From Molanna angustata (lineage: Eukaryota; Arthropoda; Insecta; Trichoptera; Molannidae), in the NCBI GenBank assembly GCA_963576475.1, contig OY754980.1:24155934-24219933 (forward strand): DNA of 64,000 nucleotides, given 5' to 3'. A program made the translations under genes and the position numbers. The first letter of the stretch is position 1, and each line of letters opens with the position of its first letter. Positions 21,596 to 31,924 of this stretch are shown piece by piece. Below the pieces are notes generated by a model. That model had not been told where the DNA came from and searched no databases. It saw nothing but the letters and a program-made list of their open reading frames with translations.

Positions 21596-22204
21596 TTCTT
21601 GCCCAATTTGCCAAAATATTCAGGGAATTATTTACTCATGGTAGGATACCATTTGAGGGAGTAGAATTTTGAAATTTCGAAAAAGGGCCACCCTTTTGTG
21701 CATACTTTGGACTCATCTTCCATCTTACGTTTGTTTCGTACTGTTTTAATCTCAATAGAGTAGCAGAATTTTCTCGCAAAAAAAATCGCAATATTTCTCC
21801 CCAAAAATATTATACAAAAAACCTTAGTCTGCACATTAATTGGCATAACGCAGTGTTTATTTAGAAATATTTCATCATTTTTTTTTTCGCCTCCGCTATT
21901 TTCGTTCCTCTCAGCCGCTGAAAGCTTTTCTCCGACAAAATAATTCTTTCTAAAAGCCCACTTTGTTCAGAAATATCTTATTCTCAACTTCTATACGTAG
22001 AAATAACACACCATCCATAGTTTCGTGTTAGGCACTATTCACAAAACTTTCCCGAGATTTTTTTTTATCCCATTTTGAGCCAAAACATAAATATAAAAAG
22101 AGTTATGAGTTAAAGTTTGACCTTGGACAAACTTTTTCCTCAGAGTGTTCTTGCTCAACCTTTAATAGGGATTAAAGATGAAAGATTTGATTATACCGAT
22201 CCAT
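21596..22204. other. No gene recognised
   Basis: A 72-residue minus-strand ORF (21628-21846) has no motif. No repeat match in the window. Confidence 0.4.
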
Positions 22205-22625
22205 TTATTAATTTTTTTTTTTTTTTAATCTTCTTGTACATACAATTTGTACACTAGTGGGCTTATTGCCTAATGGCAATTTCTTCAAACCAACCAGAGT
22301 AAATGTTAAGTATACAAAACAATGTGTACTATGGTAATCAGTTACATAATCACATTACAAAATAAATAAATACAGCAGAATAAAAGTAAAAAAAACAAAT
22401 AAGATAACATAAAAGAACAATTCATAGCAATGATAGGAAAACTAAAGGATAAGGAAAGGAAGAGGAGAGGAAGATGTAATCAGGTGTTGTGAGATAAATA
22501 TTTTTGCTTTAGCCTTTTCTTGAAGATATTTAATGAGATAGACGACGTAATATCAGGACTTAGGCTATTCCATAGTCTTTTCTATTTATGCATCAGAAAG
22601 TCTTTAGCACTAAGATGGTTAATGG
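22205..22625 (-). pseudogene. LINE-K 3' fragment
   Basis: On the minus strand: the last codons of the LINE-K reverse transcriptase (an LWNSLSPDI-like block and a basic C-terminus ending in a stop near 22480), then the 3' UTR with attgcctaatggcaat (22265-22280 on the plus strand) and a poly(A)-like end (t-run at 22211-22227). It is strongly 5'-truncated and belongs to the family of 35989-38750. Confidence 0.8.
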
Positions 22626-22744
22626 TAAGCAAAACTAAATAATGTCATATAATAATAATGAAACAATAAAAAAATATGAGAAATATGATTTCCAGTTTTT
22701 TAAACCAAATTGTAGGTATTAATTATCACCTCGTCCGTTTTGAA

Positions 22745-23160
22745 CAAAATACATACATATATACATACCATCACGCCATGTCCCTTACGGGGTAAGCAGA
22801 GAGAACCGCTCGCCATACTTCTCTATTTTTGCACACATTTCTGGCTTCCTTTACATCCATGCATCGTCTCATACATGCTCGTCGATTGTTCAAACTTTTT
22901 GTGTTTCCTTCTTTTGAAATATCATTCACATGGTCATGCCATCCCTTTCTGGGGCGACCTCTGCTATTCACTCCATCTCTTGTACTCATGTATATTTTTT
23001 GGTCAGTCGTTCACCGTTCATTCTTTCAATATGTCCAAACCACCTCAAGGCATTCACTTTCATTTTACATATAAAATCCTTCTTTATCTTGAATTCTCTA
23101 CTTATGTCCTCATTTTTTATTCTATCATATATCATTCTATTACATAGGTACTCTTTTTAG
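22745..23160 (-). pseudogene. 'SAYP' LINE C-terminal fragment with (tatg)n tail
   Basis: On the minus strand, 22771-22989 gives GRPRKGWHDHVNDISKEGN, RRACMRRCMDVKEA, CKNREVWRAVLSAYPVRDMA. The plus-strand complement of the 3' ending (catcacgccatgtcccttac) and a tacatac run at 22750-22770 mark its 3' end. An upstream GHIERMN-like segment near 23040 is out of frame. Plus-strand ORFs here are shadows. Confidence 0.75.
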
Positions 23161-23267
23161 TGACTGAACTAAATAAATGTTATTAAATTGACAAATTAAG
23201 AAATCAACTTATGCAAGAATGGTTTTTTTCCCTTTTTTCGAAAAAAAATATAATATGTTCCTGTGTA

Positions 23268-23498
23268 TCATATTTATTTATTTAATATTGACTCTCGGGG
23301 AAGTCACAGGTACTATGTCAAATATTAATTTAACACGCAGCCAATAACAAGTTCCCAAATGCTGGAGACTTACGATATAAATCGTCTCAAAGGTCCGGGC
23401 TGAAAACACAATTAAAAACTGTATCTCCACCAGGAATCGATCCCGGGACCTTTGGATTAGCAGTCAGATATCCAACCAACTGAGCCACGAAGGCCGAC
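23268..23498 (-). repeat. SINE-A, full length, reverse orientation
   Basis: The head is on the high-coordinate side: ggccttcgtggctcagttgg read from 23495, a B box at about 23430-23445 and the same body as 478-711 down to an (aaat)-type tail. The 87-residue minus-strand ORF at 23387-23650 reads across it and is not a gene. Confidence 0.85.
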
Positions 23499-23499
23499 A

Positions 23500-23914
23500 A
23501 TTGATATTGAGTAATTTTAATTTGTTTATTCAGACCATCAAGACATATCTCACAGTGTGGAGTAACCATCGACAGGTGTGGGGGTGTACATAACCTTATA
23601 AAAGGAAGAAGAAACATGCGTGTTTGTCCATACACTAAGTCTCGTCTCACCTAAAAAAGCAACATTCAGAATACTGAACTTTGTGAGATGTTATTTTGCC
23701 TGTTGTATTTTCGGTTATCCGGCCCTTACGGGAGAGCCGAAATTTTTTTTAAATTTTTTTTTTAATTTGGAAAATATACAGCAGTAATCATAAAATCAAA
23801 CTATAAGAAAACTTAATCAATAAAAATACTGCCATGATAGTTTCCACAATTATTTAAATAAATCAAATAGCAGAGACCGGTACATAGGTACCTACATATT
23901 AAAATAGAAAATAA
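23500..23914. other. No gene recognised
   Basis: Spacer between SINE-A and the Helentron-like unit. A t-rich run lies at 23741-23766. Confidence 0.4.
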
Positions 23915-24925
23915 TACTAGATGCATGTAACACATGAGATCCAACTTTCGATAGCAATTGTACGTATGTATAGTTGAATAATAAGTACCAAACTATAAAC
24001 CTATAAATACAAATTATTTAATATTTTAAAATATTTGGTTTTCTGTACAACACATGTACCTAGGTATGTATGTCAAGATAAGATACTATGGAGGTCAGTC
24101 CTTTGATCCTACCCAGAATATGAAAACAGCATGATGGTATGTATGTATGTTTGGAGAATAGTATCAAACTATAAAGTCTTCTTAGATATTGTGTGTAGGC
24201 TACTGCCATACAAATTGTGTGAAGCAATGTCGTCACTTAATTCAATTTTTATAAAAATTGTTAAAAAAAAATTGAGATGTGCTAATACAATGTTAATATT
24301 TTTATAGAAAATTAAATTATCTAGTTGAGGTGTTTCGGCGTTTTTCGATATTTTTAATAAATTTGGAAATATAAGCAGTTAAAATCATACATTTATCATA
24401 AAAAAAATATTTCGTAATAAAAATTGTTTGAGAGACCGTGGAATTAAAAAAAAACTAATTTGAGATTTTGTATTTGTCTATGTTTATACCAATTTTCAGC
24501 GATCTAGGTTTTATGATTTCTGAGATATATGGAAAAATAAACCAAAATTTCAAAAGTTGATAACCACTGACTGAAACAAAAATTTACCAAAAATTCTGAG
24601 TATAATACTTTTGTAGGCTTATAAGTGTAATTATATTTTGAAATTTTGGGCGCTGTAAATTCAGGGGATCAAAAGTTATAGGGGGGGGGACAGACACACA
24701 CAGAGACACACAAAACTCACATAAAATGTTCTACTCCGAATTTTTAGTAAATCCATGTACGGGAAAATATATGCTGCGAGGCCTCTAGTTGGTGTAATTA
24801 GCATGCAAAAAATCCACTACGTCATACAAAATGTTCCTTCGTACACGCATATTGGCTTAATAATGTCGATTCATTCAGAGATTTGAATTCTCATGAACAA
24901 ATCGACAGTTGGATTAAAATAATAT
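23915..24925 (+). mobile_element. Helentron-like family H, unit A
   Basis: A non-coding unit of about 1 kb. The head (tgcatgtaacacatgagatc, then caact) recurs at 24926 and 52542. Near the 3' end, 24899-24914 (aaatcgacagttggat) is the inverse of the head's atccaactgtcgat motif, as clearly seen in the 52542 copy. Internal inverted subterminal repeats with no terminal inverted repeats and no clear target duplication resemble non-autonomous Helentrons (HINE/DINE-like), which is inference. A microsatellite-like gtatgtatgtatg and a long g-run are inside. Confidence 0.5.
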
Positions 24926-25160
24926 TATTAGTTGCATGTAACACATGAGATCCAACTGTCTTCAACTGAGTTAAAGAATAAGTACCAAACTATAAACTCA
25001 TAAATCCAAATTATTGAATATTATAGGATATTTTATTTTTTATACAACACATGTATGATTTATTTATTTTATTTATTTAATTTAAGGGGAAACATACAGC
25101 AATTTATAATCCATAAACAAAAACAATAACAAATATCAGTAATTTGCCAAAATAGTTCCC

Positions 25161-25316
25161 ACAACATGGGTAATATAAAAAAAGGACAAGTTAGTTTAAA
25201 AAAACATATACAGTGGAGTGAGTTAAAAACTTAATTAAACAACATGCGCAATATAAAAAAAGAACAAGTTAGCTTAAAAAACATATACAGTGGAGTGAGT
25301 TAAAAACTTAATTAAA
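25161..25316 (-). repeat. 78-bp tandem duplication in the LINE 3' UTR
   Basis: 25161-25238 and 25239-25316 are near-identical direct copies sharing gttagtttaaa or gttagcttaaa and acatatacagtggagtgagt. 3' UTR repeats of this kind are common in LINEs and may affect reverse-transcriptase recognition. Confidence 0.85.
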
Positions 25317-25474
25317 ATTAAAGTATACAGCTTAAAACAAAAAAAAATAAATAATAATAACAAAGAATATAAACAAGATAAGTAATTCAAAATTAGGGAT
25401 ATAGATAATGGGGATATTTAGGAATTGCGGGGAGTGGGGAAGGAATAAAGAGGATTGGTATTCCATGTCTCGTA

Positions 25475-28342
25475 TCACTGCGTTTTTGCGGATATACTCC
25501 TGCGATATTGCGGATATGTGCTGTTGAGTACATCAATGTCGTAAAAACTTGTGTTATACTGCTTACAAATGCGTGGAAAGCATGAATTCATTCTGTGATT
25601 AGTGCTACAGTGTGGAATATGAAATAGATTTGAGTGTCTGCTTGTTCTACCTGGCACATGAAACAGTATATTACTTATTATTTGGGGAGCATCAAAAAAA
25701 TTATTAACTATTTTGTGAAGAAGTGATAGGTCGTTATGAGTTCTTCGGTTCTCGAGTGATTCAAGGCCGTGAAATTTCCTGGATTCTGTGTAGTTAGGAA
25801 AATGAAGGTGTGATTTGTAGTTGACGGTTTTAAGGTACTTTTTTTGTACTCTTTCTATTCTATTTATATGTATGTTATAAAAAGGAGACCAGATCGGGGT
25901 GCAATGTTCCAGAATCGGTCTTATGTAGGTTGTATACAAAACAAGAAGAGTTTGAGTATTGTAAAAAGGTTTCGATAAGCGTGCTATGAATCCGAGCATT
26001 TTAAAAGCTTTGTCAATTATTGCGTCTATATGTGCGTTAAATGTGAGCTTCGAATCGAAGATAACTCCTAAATCTTTAATTTTGTCAACAGTTGTAAGTA
26101 TGTTATCATCGATTGTGTAGTTATAGTAGATTTTCTGTCTATTTCGTGTAAATGTAATTTTAAAACATTTTGAGGTGTTCAATTGCAATCTATTTACAAG
26201 ACAATATGCAAGGAGTCTATTTAGGTCGTCTTGAAGTTCGTGACATTCGGTAAGTGAACGTATGGATTTATAAATTTTCATGTCATCCGCGTAGGCTATA
26301 AATTGGGAATGTTTGAAACATTTGTAAATATCATAAATGTAAGCATTAAATAGTAACGGTCCCAATATAGAGCCCTGCGGAACTCCTGAGGGGGCTAGTG
26401 TGAAGTTTGATTTAAAGCCTTCAATTACTACAGATTGTAATCTATTGGTAATATACGATTTAAACCATCTGAGTAGGTCACCATGGATTCCAACTTCCTC
26501 AAGCTTTTTAATTAGTGTTAAGTGATTTACTTTATCAAAGGCTTTAGAGTAATCTGTATATATCGCATCCACTTGGTTTTTATCATCCATATTACGAGAA
26601 ATAAATTCATTGTAGATAAGTAGATTAGATAATACAGATCGATGTTTTAAAAAACCATGTTGTTGGCTTGGGATTTTTTTTACTATAATAGGATAAATCC
26701 GATCATACACTATGCGTTCAAAAATTTTACTTATTGTAGATAAAATTGATATCGGGCGATAATTTTTTATATTATTTTTTGGTCCGGATTTATGAATAGG
26801 GATAATTAATGCTTCTTTTAATTTTTGAGGAAACGTGTTTTCCGAGAAAGACCTATTAAATATCGTGGTTATTGGACTTGCAAGGTATTGCGCACATTTT
26901 TGGATGAAAGATGGTGGTATTCCATCATTACCACAACCTTTCTTTGTGTCAATTTTTTTAAGGTAATTGCAGACTTCTGTTTCGTTAGTTGCTAAATGCC
27001 CTATTCCTTCAAAGTCGTTGTATGACGTGATGTTATCACCGAGATTGATTGTTGCGGTATTATGATAAGGTGTTGTTTCGAATACAGAATTAAAATATTC
27101 GGAGAACATTTGACTGACTTTTGTTCCGCCGCTACCGGATCTGCCGTCCAAAAACATTGTTTGAGGTATTTGTTTGTTTTGACTTTTGCTATTTTTATAT
27201 GTCCATAGTTTTTTGTGGTTATTATGTATGTCATTTTGAACAGCGGTAATGTATTGATCATAGCAATCTTTTTGAACCCTCTTTAGACGGGATCGAAGCA
27301 GTGTGAATTCGGCATAGTCTATTGGGTTATTGTATATTTTCCATCTTTTATGCACTTTACGTTTTTCTTTGTAAATTTTCTTCAGTGGAGGTGAAAACCA
27401 AACTGGAAAATTATCGTTTTTTAATAATTTTGTAGGGACGTGAGATTTAATTATACTATTTATTGAAGTATAGAATTCTTCGGTTGCTGTGTCACCATCA
27501 TCACAATGTTTTAAGAAAGACCAGTCATATACAGAAAGATGTGAATTTATTTCTGAGTAATTAGCTTTGTTAAATAAGAAAATTTCTCTGGGAACTGGGT
27601 TCAAAAAGGGTGTGGTTGGGAGTTGGGCATCGATGTGGAGAGCAGGGTGATGCGAATCTTCATTAACAAGTGGGTGATCGGCACGCGTTACATTACATTC
27701 CAGGTTAGTAAGTATTAGGTCAAGTGTACGCGTATTGTTGTTAGTAATGCAATTATATTGCTTTATATTAGTGTAGGCCATTGTGTCGATGAGCAGTGAT
27801 ATGTTGGTTAAGTTGTTTGTATAAGAAGGTATCAGATTGGTCAATGAAGGATGTGGGTTCCAAGAAAGGGTCGGCAAATTAAAGTCGCCGGTTATAATCA
27901 TATGGTCATCCGGATGAAGATCATGAACCGAACTAAGTAGTGTGAGGAATGATTTAAGTGACATGTCGTAATGCTGTCCAGGCGGCAAGTATACACATGC
28001 TATGTGCATTTTGCGTTTATTTGTGAATTTAGAAACTGGAATTGTTACCCAAATGCATTCGGCCGAGCATGTCAAGTCTTCGCGAAAGTATGCATGTAAT
28101 TGGTTATGTACTATAATCATAGTTCCACCGCCTCTTCTTTGGTTGTGGTCATCATATTGCCTGTCACCTCTAAAAATGCTGTAATTATCGGTGGGTACGA
28201 GTTCCGCGTCAAAAATATTTTTATTGAGCCATGTCTCTGTGATGCAAAAAATATCATAAGAATCGTTCAATAATATATTTTGGGTGAAGATGTCTGTTTT
28301 TGTTCTTAGCCCTCTGCAATTTTGATATAAGATATGTATCAT
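25475..28342 (-). CDS. LINE ORF2: endonuclease and reverse transcriptase
   Basis: 955 residues from the ATG at 28340-28342; the open frame continues 8 codons upstream. Numbering below is from the frame start at 28366. The apurinic-type endonuclease is at about 10-245: QNCRG (Asn16), TETW (Glu44), YLPPG, GDFN (Asp161, Asn163), LDLILTN and DSHH (Asp237, His239). The reverse transcriptase is at about 515-780: IPIHKSG, NYRPISIL, YTDYSKAF (catalytic Asp605), GVPQGSILGPLLF, AYADD (Asp694, Asp695). A C-terminal region without a clear zinc knuckle follows. The protein nicks target DNA and copies the LINE RNA in place. No internal stop or frameshift is seen, so it may be functional. Confidence 0.93.
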   Translation of the reverse strand: MIHILYQNCRGLRTKTDIFTQNILLNDSYDIFCITETWLNKNIFDAELVPTDNYSIFRGDRQYDDHNQRRGGGTMIIVHNQLHAYFREDLTCSAECIWVTIPVSKFTNKRKMHIACVYLPPGQHYDMSLKSFLTLLSSVHDLHPDDHMIITGDFNLPTLSWNPHPSLTNLIPSYTNNLTNISLLIDTMAYTNIKQYNCITNNNTRTLDLILTNLECNVTRADHPLVNEDSHHPALHIDAQLPTTPFLNPVPREIFLFNKANYSEINSHLSVYDWSFLKHCDDGDTATEEFYTSINSIIKSHVPTKLLKNDNFPVWFSPPLKKIYKEKRKVHKRWKIYNNPIDYAEFTLLRSRLKRVQKDCYDQYITAVQNDIHNNHKKLWTYKNSKSQNKQIPQTMFLDGRSGSGGTKVSQMFSEYFNSVFETTPYHNTATINLGDNITSYNDFEGIGHLATNETEVCNYLKKIDTKKGCGNDGIPPSFIQKCAQYLASPITTIFNRSFSENTFPQKLKEALIIPIHKSGPKNNIKNYRPISILSTISKIFERIVYDRIYPIIVKKIPSQQHGFLKHRSVLSNLLIYNEFISRNMDDKNQVDAIYTDYSKAFDKVNHLTLIKKLEEVGIHGDLLRWFKSYITNRLQSVVIEGFKSNFTLAPSGVPQGSILGPLLFNAYIYDIYKCFKHSQFIAYADDMKIYKSIRSLTECHELQDDLNRLLAYCLVNRLQLNTSKCFKITFTRNRQKIYYNYTIDDNILTTVDKIKDLGVIFDSKLTFNAHIDAIIDKAFKMLGFIARLSKPFYNTQTLLVLYTTYIRPILEHCTPIWSPFYNIHINRIERVQKKYLKTVNYKSHLHFPNYTESRKFHGLESLENRRTHNDLSLLHKIVNNFFDAPQIISNILFHVPGRTSRHSNLFHIPHCSTNHRMNSCFPRICKQYNTSFYDIDVLNSTYPQYRRSISAKTQ

Positions 28343-28738
28343 TGTGATATGAGTGATGTGTCTCAAGTGTTATTTACGAAAATGGATATTAGTGAGGATA
28401 TACGCTTTACATATGCGCCTGTACATAGTTGACAAAAATTTTCCACTTATAATATCAAAATGTATTAAATGAATCACCGCAGTAGTGAAGGTACCTATTA
28501 ATATTACAGAAAGTGGACACATGATTTTGCACTTTATAGAAAAAGAAGTGTAGTATGGAATAATAAGCAATATTGATAAAAATCACAAGCATCTGAAAAA
28601 GATTTGCATGGCATAAAACGCAGTGACGAAAAACCTGGGTAATGTTGGAGTAGGAAAGGGGAAAGACAGGTACATTATAAAATTTTGAGAACAATTTACT
28701 GTAAGAAGAAGAAATTCTAGGTTTGGTGGTGAATATAG

Positions 28739-29380
28739 TCACAAAGCGTGGAGCATTTCCTTATTAGTTATCAGTATGTGGGGTGAAGTATCATCTTTCC
28801 TGAGGAAAATTCTGCCTTCTTTTACCCAGACGTACGAATAGTTCTTCTCTTTGGCCCATCTTCGAGTAGCGGCGTGTAGGTCTTTGTTGTCCGGAGATAA
28901 ATGCTCGCAGATGTAGATCGGGTTGACGTTGCCAATAGATTGATTAAGATGCGAGGAATTGAGTTTATTTTTTCGGTTCTTCTTGTTGTATGCTTTGACT
29001 GCAGCTAAGAAGCCGTCTCTATGCTGTTTGCTTAGGAGTTTGACAACAATATTTTTAGGTTTATTTGTAGACTTATTCTGTTGCGGTACTCGGTGGCATG
29101 ATATAATTTGGTTTTCTGTCATCGGATATGCAACAATTGATGATATATTGTTTAAGATAGATTGAAGGTTTTCATTTTTCATTTCTGGTAGCATTTGAAT
29201 TTCGACATTACAATTTCGACTTATCTGTTCCATTTGTGTAATCTTTTTTTCGACGAGTTGTAATTTTTGCTTCAATGTTTCATTTTGAGATGTAAGGAAG
29301 TCCAATACTGATTGATTTTCTTTCAGTTTGACCTCTGCCTCGTCATAACCTGTTGAGATAAATTGTAGTGAAGATTTCAT
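28739..29380 (-). pseudogene. LINE ORF1, FP-domain RNA-binding protein, 5'-truncated
   Basis: 213 residues from an internal ATG at 29378-29380. Residues 12-55 form a predicted coiled coil (heptads in KLKENQSVLDFL and ETLKQKLQLVEKKITQ). The rest (about 60-213) resembles the baculovirus FP-type domain found in many insect LINE ORF1 proteins, with SCHRVPQ, KPKNIVVKLLSKQHRDGFLA, ICEHLSPDN and YSYVWVKEGRIFLRKDD-like blocks. ORF1 normally coats the LINE RNA. The frame is open upstream of the ATG to the element border, so a probable N-terminal region (often a PHD-type zinc finger in relatives) is missing. It is a transposon gene and not an integrated virus. Confidence 0.8.
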
Positions 29381-29785
29381 ATCTAGAATCTTTGTATGTA
29401 TGTATGTTTGGAGATTTAAGTATCAAACTATTAAGTCTTCTTACATATTGTGTATAGGCGACTGCCATACAAATTGTATGAAGTGATGTCGTCACTAAAT
29501 TTTGGGCTCTGTAAATTGAGGGGATCAAAAGTTATAAGGGGGGGGGTCAGACACACACACACACACACTCAGACACACAAAACTCACATAAAATGTTCTA
29601 CTCCGAATTCTGAGTAAATTCATGTATAGGAACATATATGCTGCGAAGCCTCTAAGTTGGTGTTTTTATCATGCAAAAAGTCCACTACGCCATACAAAAT
29701 TGTTCTTCGTACACGCATCTTGGATTTATACTGCCTCTTCCTTCAATAGAATTTTATTCTCTTGAACGAATCGACAGTTGCAAAA

Positions 29786-30597
29786 GAAAAAAATATTAAA
29801 ACAACTATGATGATAAGAGAAAATGAATATGATGATAAGAGAATAGAGTGAAAGCACTATTCGAAGGCGGTGCCTCATATCAATTTGAAAAACAAATTGC
29901 ATAAAAAAAAAATATTATTAGTATTAGCTTGTTCTGATGAGGGAGCGGGTCAGCTCCGCAACTAGTCAACCGTAAATACTCATTAGTGGTTTAAACAAAG
30001 TAATTCGTAATTTTAATTTTATTAGTTAAAATGTGCCACAAAAATAAAACTTCGACGTATAAAGATATATAAAAAAAACTTTTAGTGACGGTATCTTTCG
30101 GTGTAAAAATTAGGATCTGACTAGCACATGAAAATTTTAGGAAATATTTAGAATCAGAAATAAAGATTCCAATGAAATTCTTCATGATGTAATAAATAAT
30201 TTTAAAAGAAAGGAATTGTTAAATGTTAGGTTAAGGTAAAATATAAGTTAATTATTGCCACGGCGGATGGGTTTTGTCGGTAATTTTCCTAGTAATTTCT
30301 CAGTTTTAGTTAGCAATGGGAAAACTTTTCTATATATAGGTATGTTTATATACGTATTTGAGTATTAATTATTTCTCCCTTACAATTGGCATGAGGTAGG
30401 AAATGATTAATGTAATTTTCTAAAACTTTCTAATGAGCTATTGACCCGAATGCTTTTGGTAGGTAGATAGTAAATAAGTACCGAACCTCGCCAAGTTTGT
30501 CCGAGGAATTCATTTAAATATTGGCCAAGAAGATTTCTTTTCGAATATTTTTGTACAAGATTTCGTTTAAATAACGTCGTATCGTAATTTTGTATAT
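29786..30597. other. No gene recognised
   Basis: AT-rich DNA. The 64-residue ORF at 29991-30185 has no motif. Confidence 0.4.
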
Positions 30598-30651
30598 AAA
30601 TATATTTTTAAAACTCCTTTCAGTTCTGAAAGGAGTTTTAAAAATATATTT
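30598..30651. repeat. Perfect 26-bp-arm palindrome
   Basis: 30598-30623 and 30626-30651 are exact reverse complements around tt. The inner sequence is aaaactcctttcag. There is no T run and no coding neighbour, so a terminator role is not suggested. It is possibly a tiny foldback or a cruciform-forming site. Confidence 0.85.
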
Positions 30652-30999
30652 CCGTCTGATAAGCTAAAACGACTTTACTTTTCTATGAACTTAAAAGGTT
30701 AATAGAATGTGAACCACATATGTATAACGACGAAAATTACAAAAATATATTTGAATCTACTGAAAATCTTAAAAAGATACTGTGGCAGCATATTTCCATG
30801 TATACCTTCTTTTCCATTGACCCCTAACTGATGTGTTCGGGAATTGTCACTTGGAATGATAAGTTGCAAGAATTTTGGGTGACAAGTGAAAAAAGTTTAT
30901 TATAAGTTTGAAATAATCATCACTGTGAAAAAAATAATCACTGTGAACCAGCAAAATAGGAAGCATCGGTGAGGTTGTTTTTATATAATGATAATAAGT
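30652..30999. other. No gene recognised
   Basis: AT-rich spacer; the ORF at 30847-31077 is partly antisense to LINE sequence. Confidence 0.4.
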
Positions 31000-31890
31000 C
31001 ATTTGTAAAGCGCCGTTTAATGATTCGAGATCATACCAAGGGCGCTGATAGTTTAATGTTGTGTTGCTCTCTGACACAAAGCTGTTTTTAATCCTTTAGT
31101 GAAAGTGCACTTGCTTTGAGCACTGCGGACATCTAGAGGCAGTGAATTCCACTTAATAGGACTACTCACACTAAAGCATCGGTCATAGTTTGTTGACTCT
31201 GTCTGTTTTGAGCCTAGGTTGCGGCTCTAAGGGCCTAGGCAGTAAAGGTGGGGGTGGGCGGCCGACGCTGTTGTGCCCTCGTCAATTCTGTACTTAGAGA
31301 AGAGCAGGACGGACGCCCCTAGTCTCGCTCGGCAGTTACTCGTCAAACTGTGGCGAATGTTGTTGTGTGGTTCGGGCACACCGCCGGCGCAGACGTCGCG
31401 TCGGGTCAGACATCCTGTGTTGACAACTAGACGTCAAATCTGACAGGTGATGATTGCGTCGGATGCCCCCGGTGTTAGCCCGCGGAACCTTCGGACGCCA
31501 ACACGAGGACCGAGGGGTCGGGGTACAAGCCCCTCCGACTTGAAACGGAGTGTACATAGCGGCCGATTTCGAGACCAATCGGAGGCCCTGACGTGTGAGG
31601 TTGGATTCTCGGGGGCAGTGGTTGAACCCGATGGATGGTGGATTTTTTGTGTTTGTCCGATGTTGCGGCTGCGTCCGGTGGTGAACAGGGCCAATGGGCT
31701 CTATAGCGTCGCCGGCGTGGAGTGGATCGCGATCTCCCTCGATGACTCTGTCCAACTCCCTTAAGGAATCGTTACTATGTGATCCAGACGACCTGAGTGT
31801 GAGATGCCTCCCAGAGAGATCTCTTCTCTGACACAGCTCTTGTATATATTTTGGTGCCAGGTTGTTCAAAGCATTATATACTGTCAAACA
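31000..31890 (-). pseudogene. LINE reverse-transcriptase C-terminus, interrupted by a GC-rich insert
   Basis: On the minus strand 31887 down to about 31765 reads TVYNALNNLAPKYIQELCQ, RRDLSGRHLTLRSS, typical of the region after the RT core in CR1/L2-like LINEs. After about 550 bp of GC-rich sequence the homologous frame resumes near 31200 with CFSVSSPIKWNSLPLDVRSA and ends near 31060. The order matches a single ancestral frame split by an insertion. Confidence 0.6.
31215..31765. mobile_element. GC-rich insertion of unknown identity
   Basis: It differs sharply from its surroundings: mostly G+C with many CpG, in otherwise AT-rich DNA. It has open frames on both strands (31434-31694 minus, 31447-31764 plus, and the tail of 31336-31887 minus) and none matches a family I know. 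It sits in the middle of a reverse-transcriptase fragment. It could be the end of a GC-rich LINE (R1-like elements have such UTRs) or another element; I cannot choose. Confidence 0.45.
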
Positions 31891-31924
31891 AATTTATAGT
31901 CCATAAATTAATACAAATTTAAAG

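Larger units (their letters stand above)
25059..29393 (-). mobile_element. LINE with FP-domain ORF1 and intact ORF2 (CR1/jockey group)
   Basis: The element runs on the minus strand: truncated ORF1 28739-29380, a spacer of about 400 bp, ORF2 25475-28342, a 3' UTR with a 78-bp tandem duplication, and an (aaat)n-like tail at 25059-25083. The 5' border is at about 29393, where Helentron-like sequence resumes. The open frame of ORF1 extends to the border with no upstream stop, so the 5' end was lost on insertion. Good reading frames imply recent insertion. Confidence 0.85.
24926..29785 (+). mobile_element. Helentron-like family H, unit B, split by a LINE
   Basis: The head part is 24926-25058 and the remainder 29394-29785. 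They are separated by the 4.3-kb LINE at 25059-29393. Unit B abuts unit A head-to-tail. It lacks about 400 bp that unit A has between gatgtcgtcac and aattttgggc. The end carries atcgacagttg at 29770-29780, the subterminal inverted repeat. Confidence 0.55.

Noticed and set aside
28739..29380. Integrated baculovirus FP gene
   Set aside because: It is directly upstream of a LINE endonuclease/reverse transcriptase on the same strand, with LINE borders and tail; it is LINE ORF1.
31447..31764. Plus-strand gene in the GC-rich insert
   Set aside because: GC-rich DNA lacks stops in several frames at once, and frames are open on both strands; no motif supports one.
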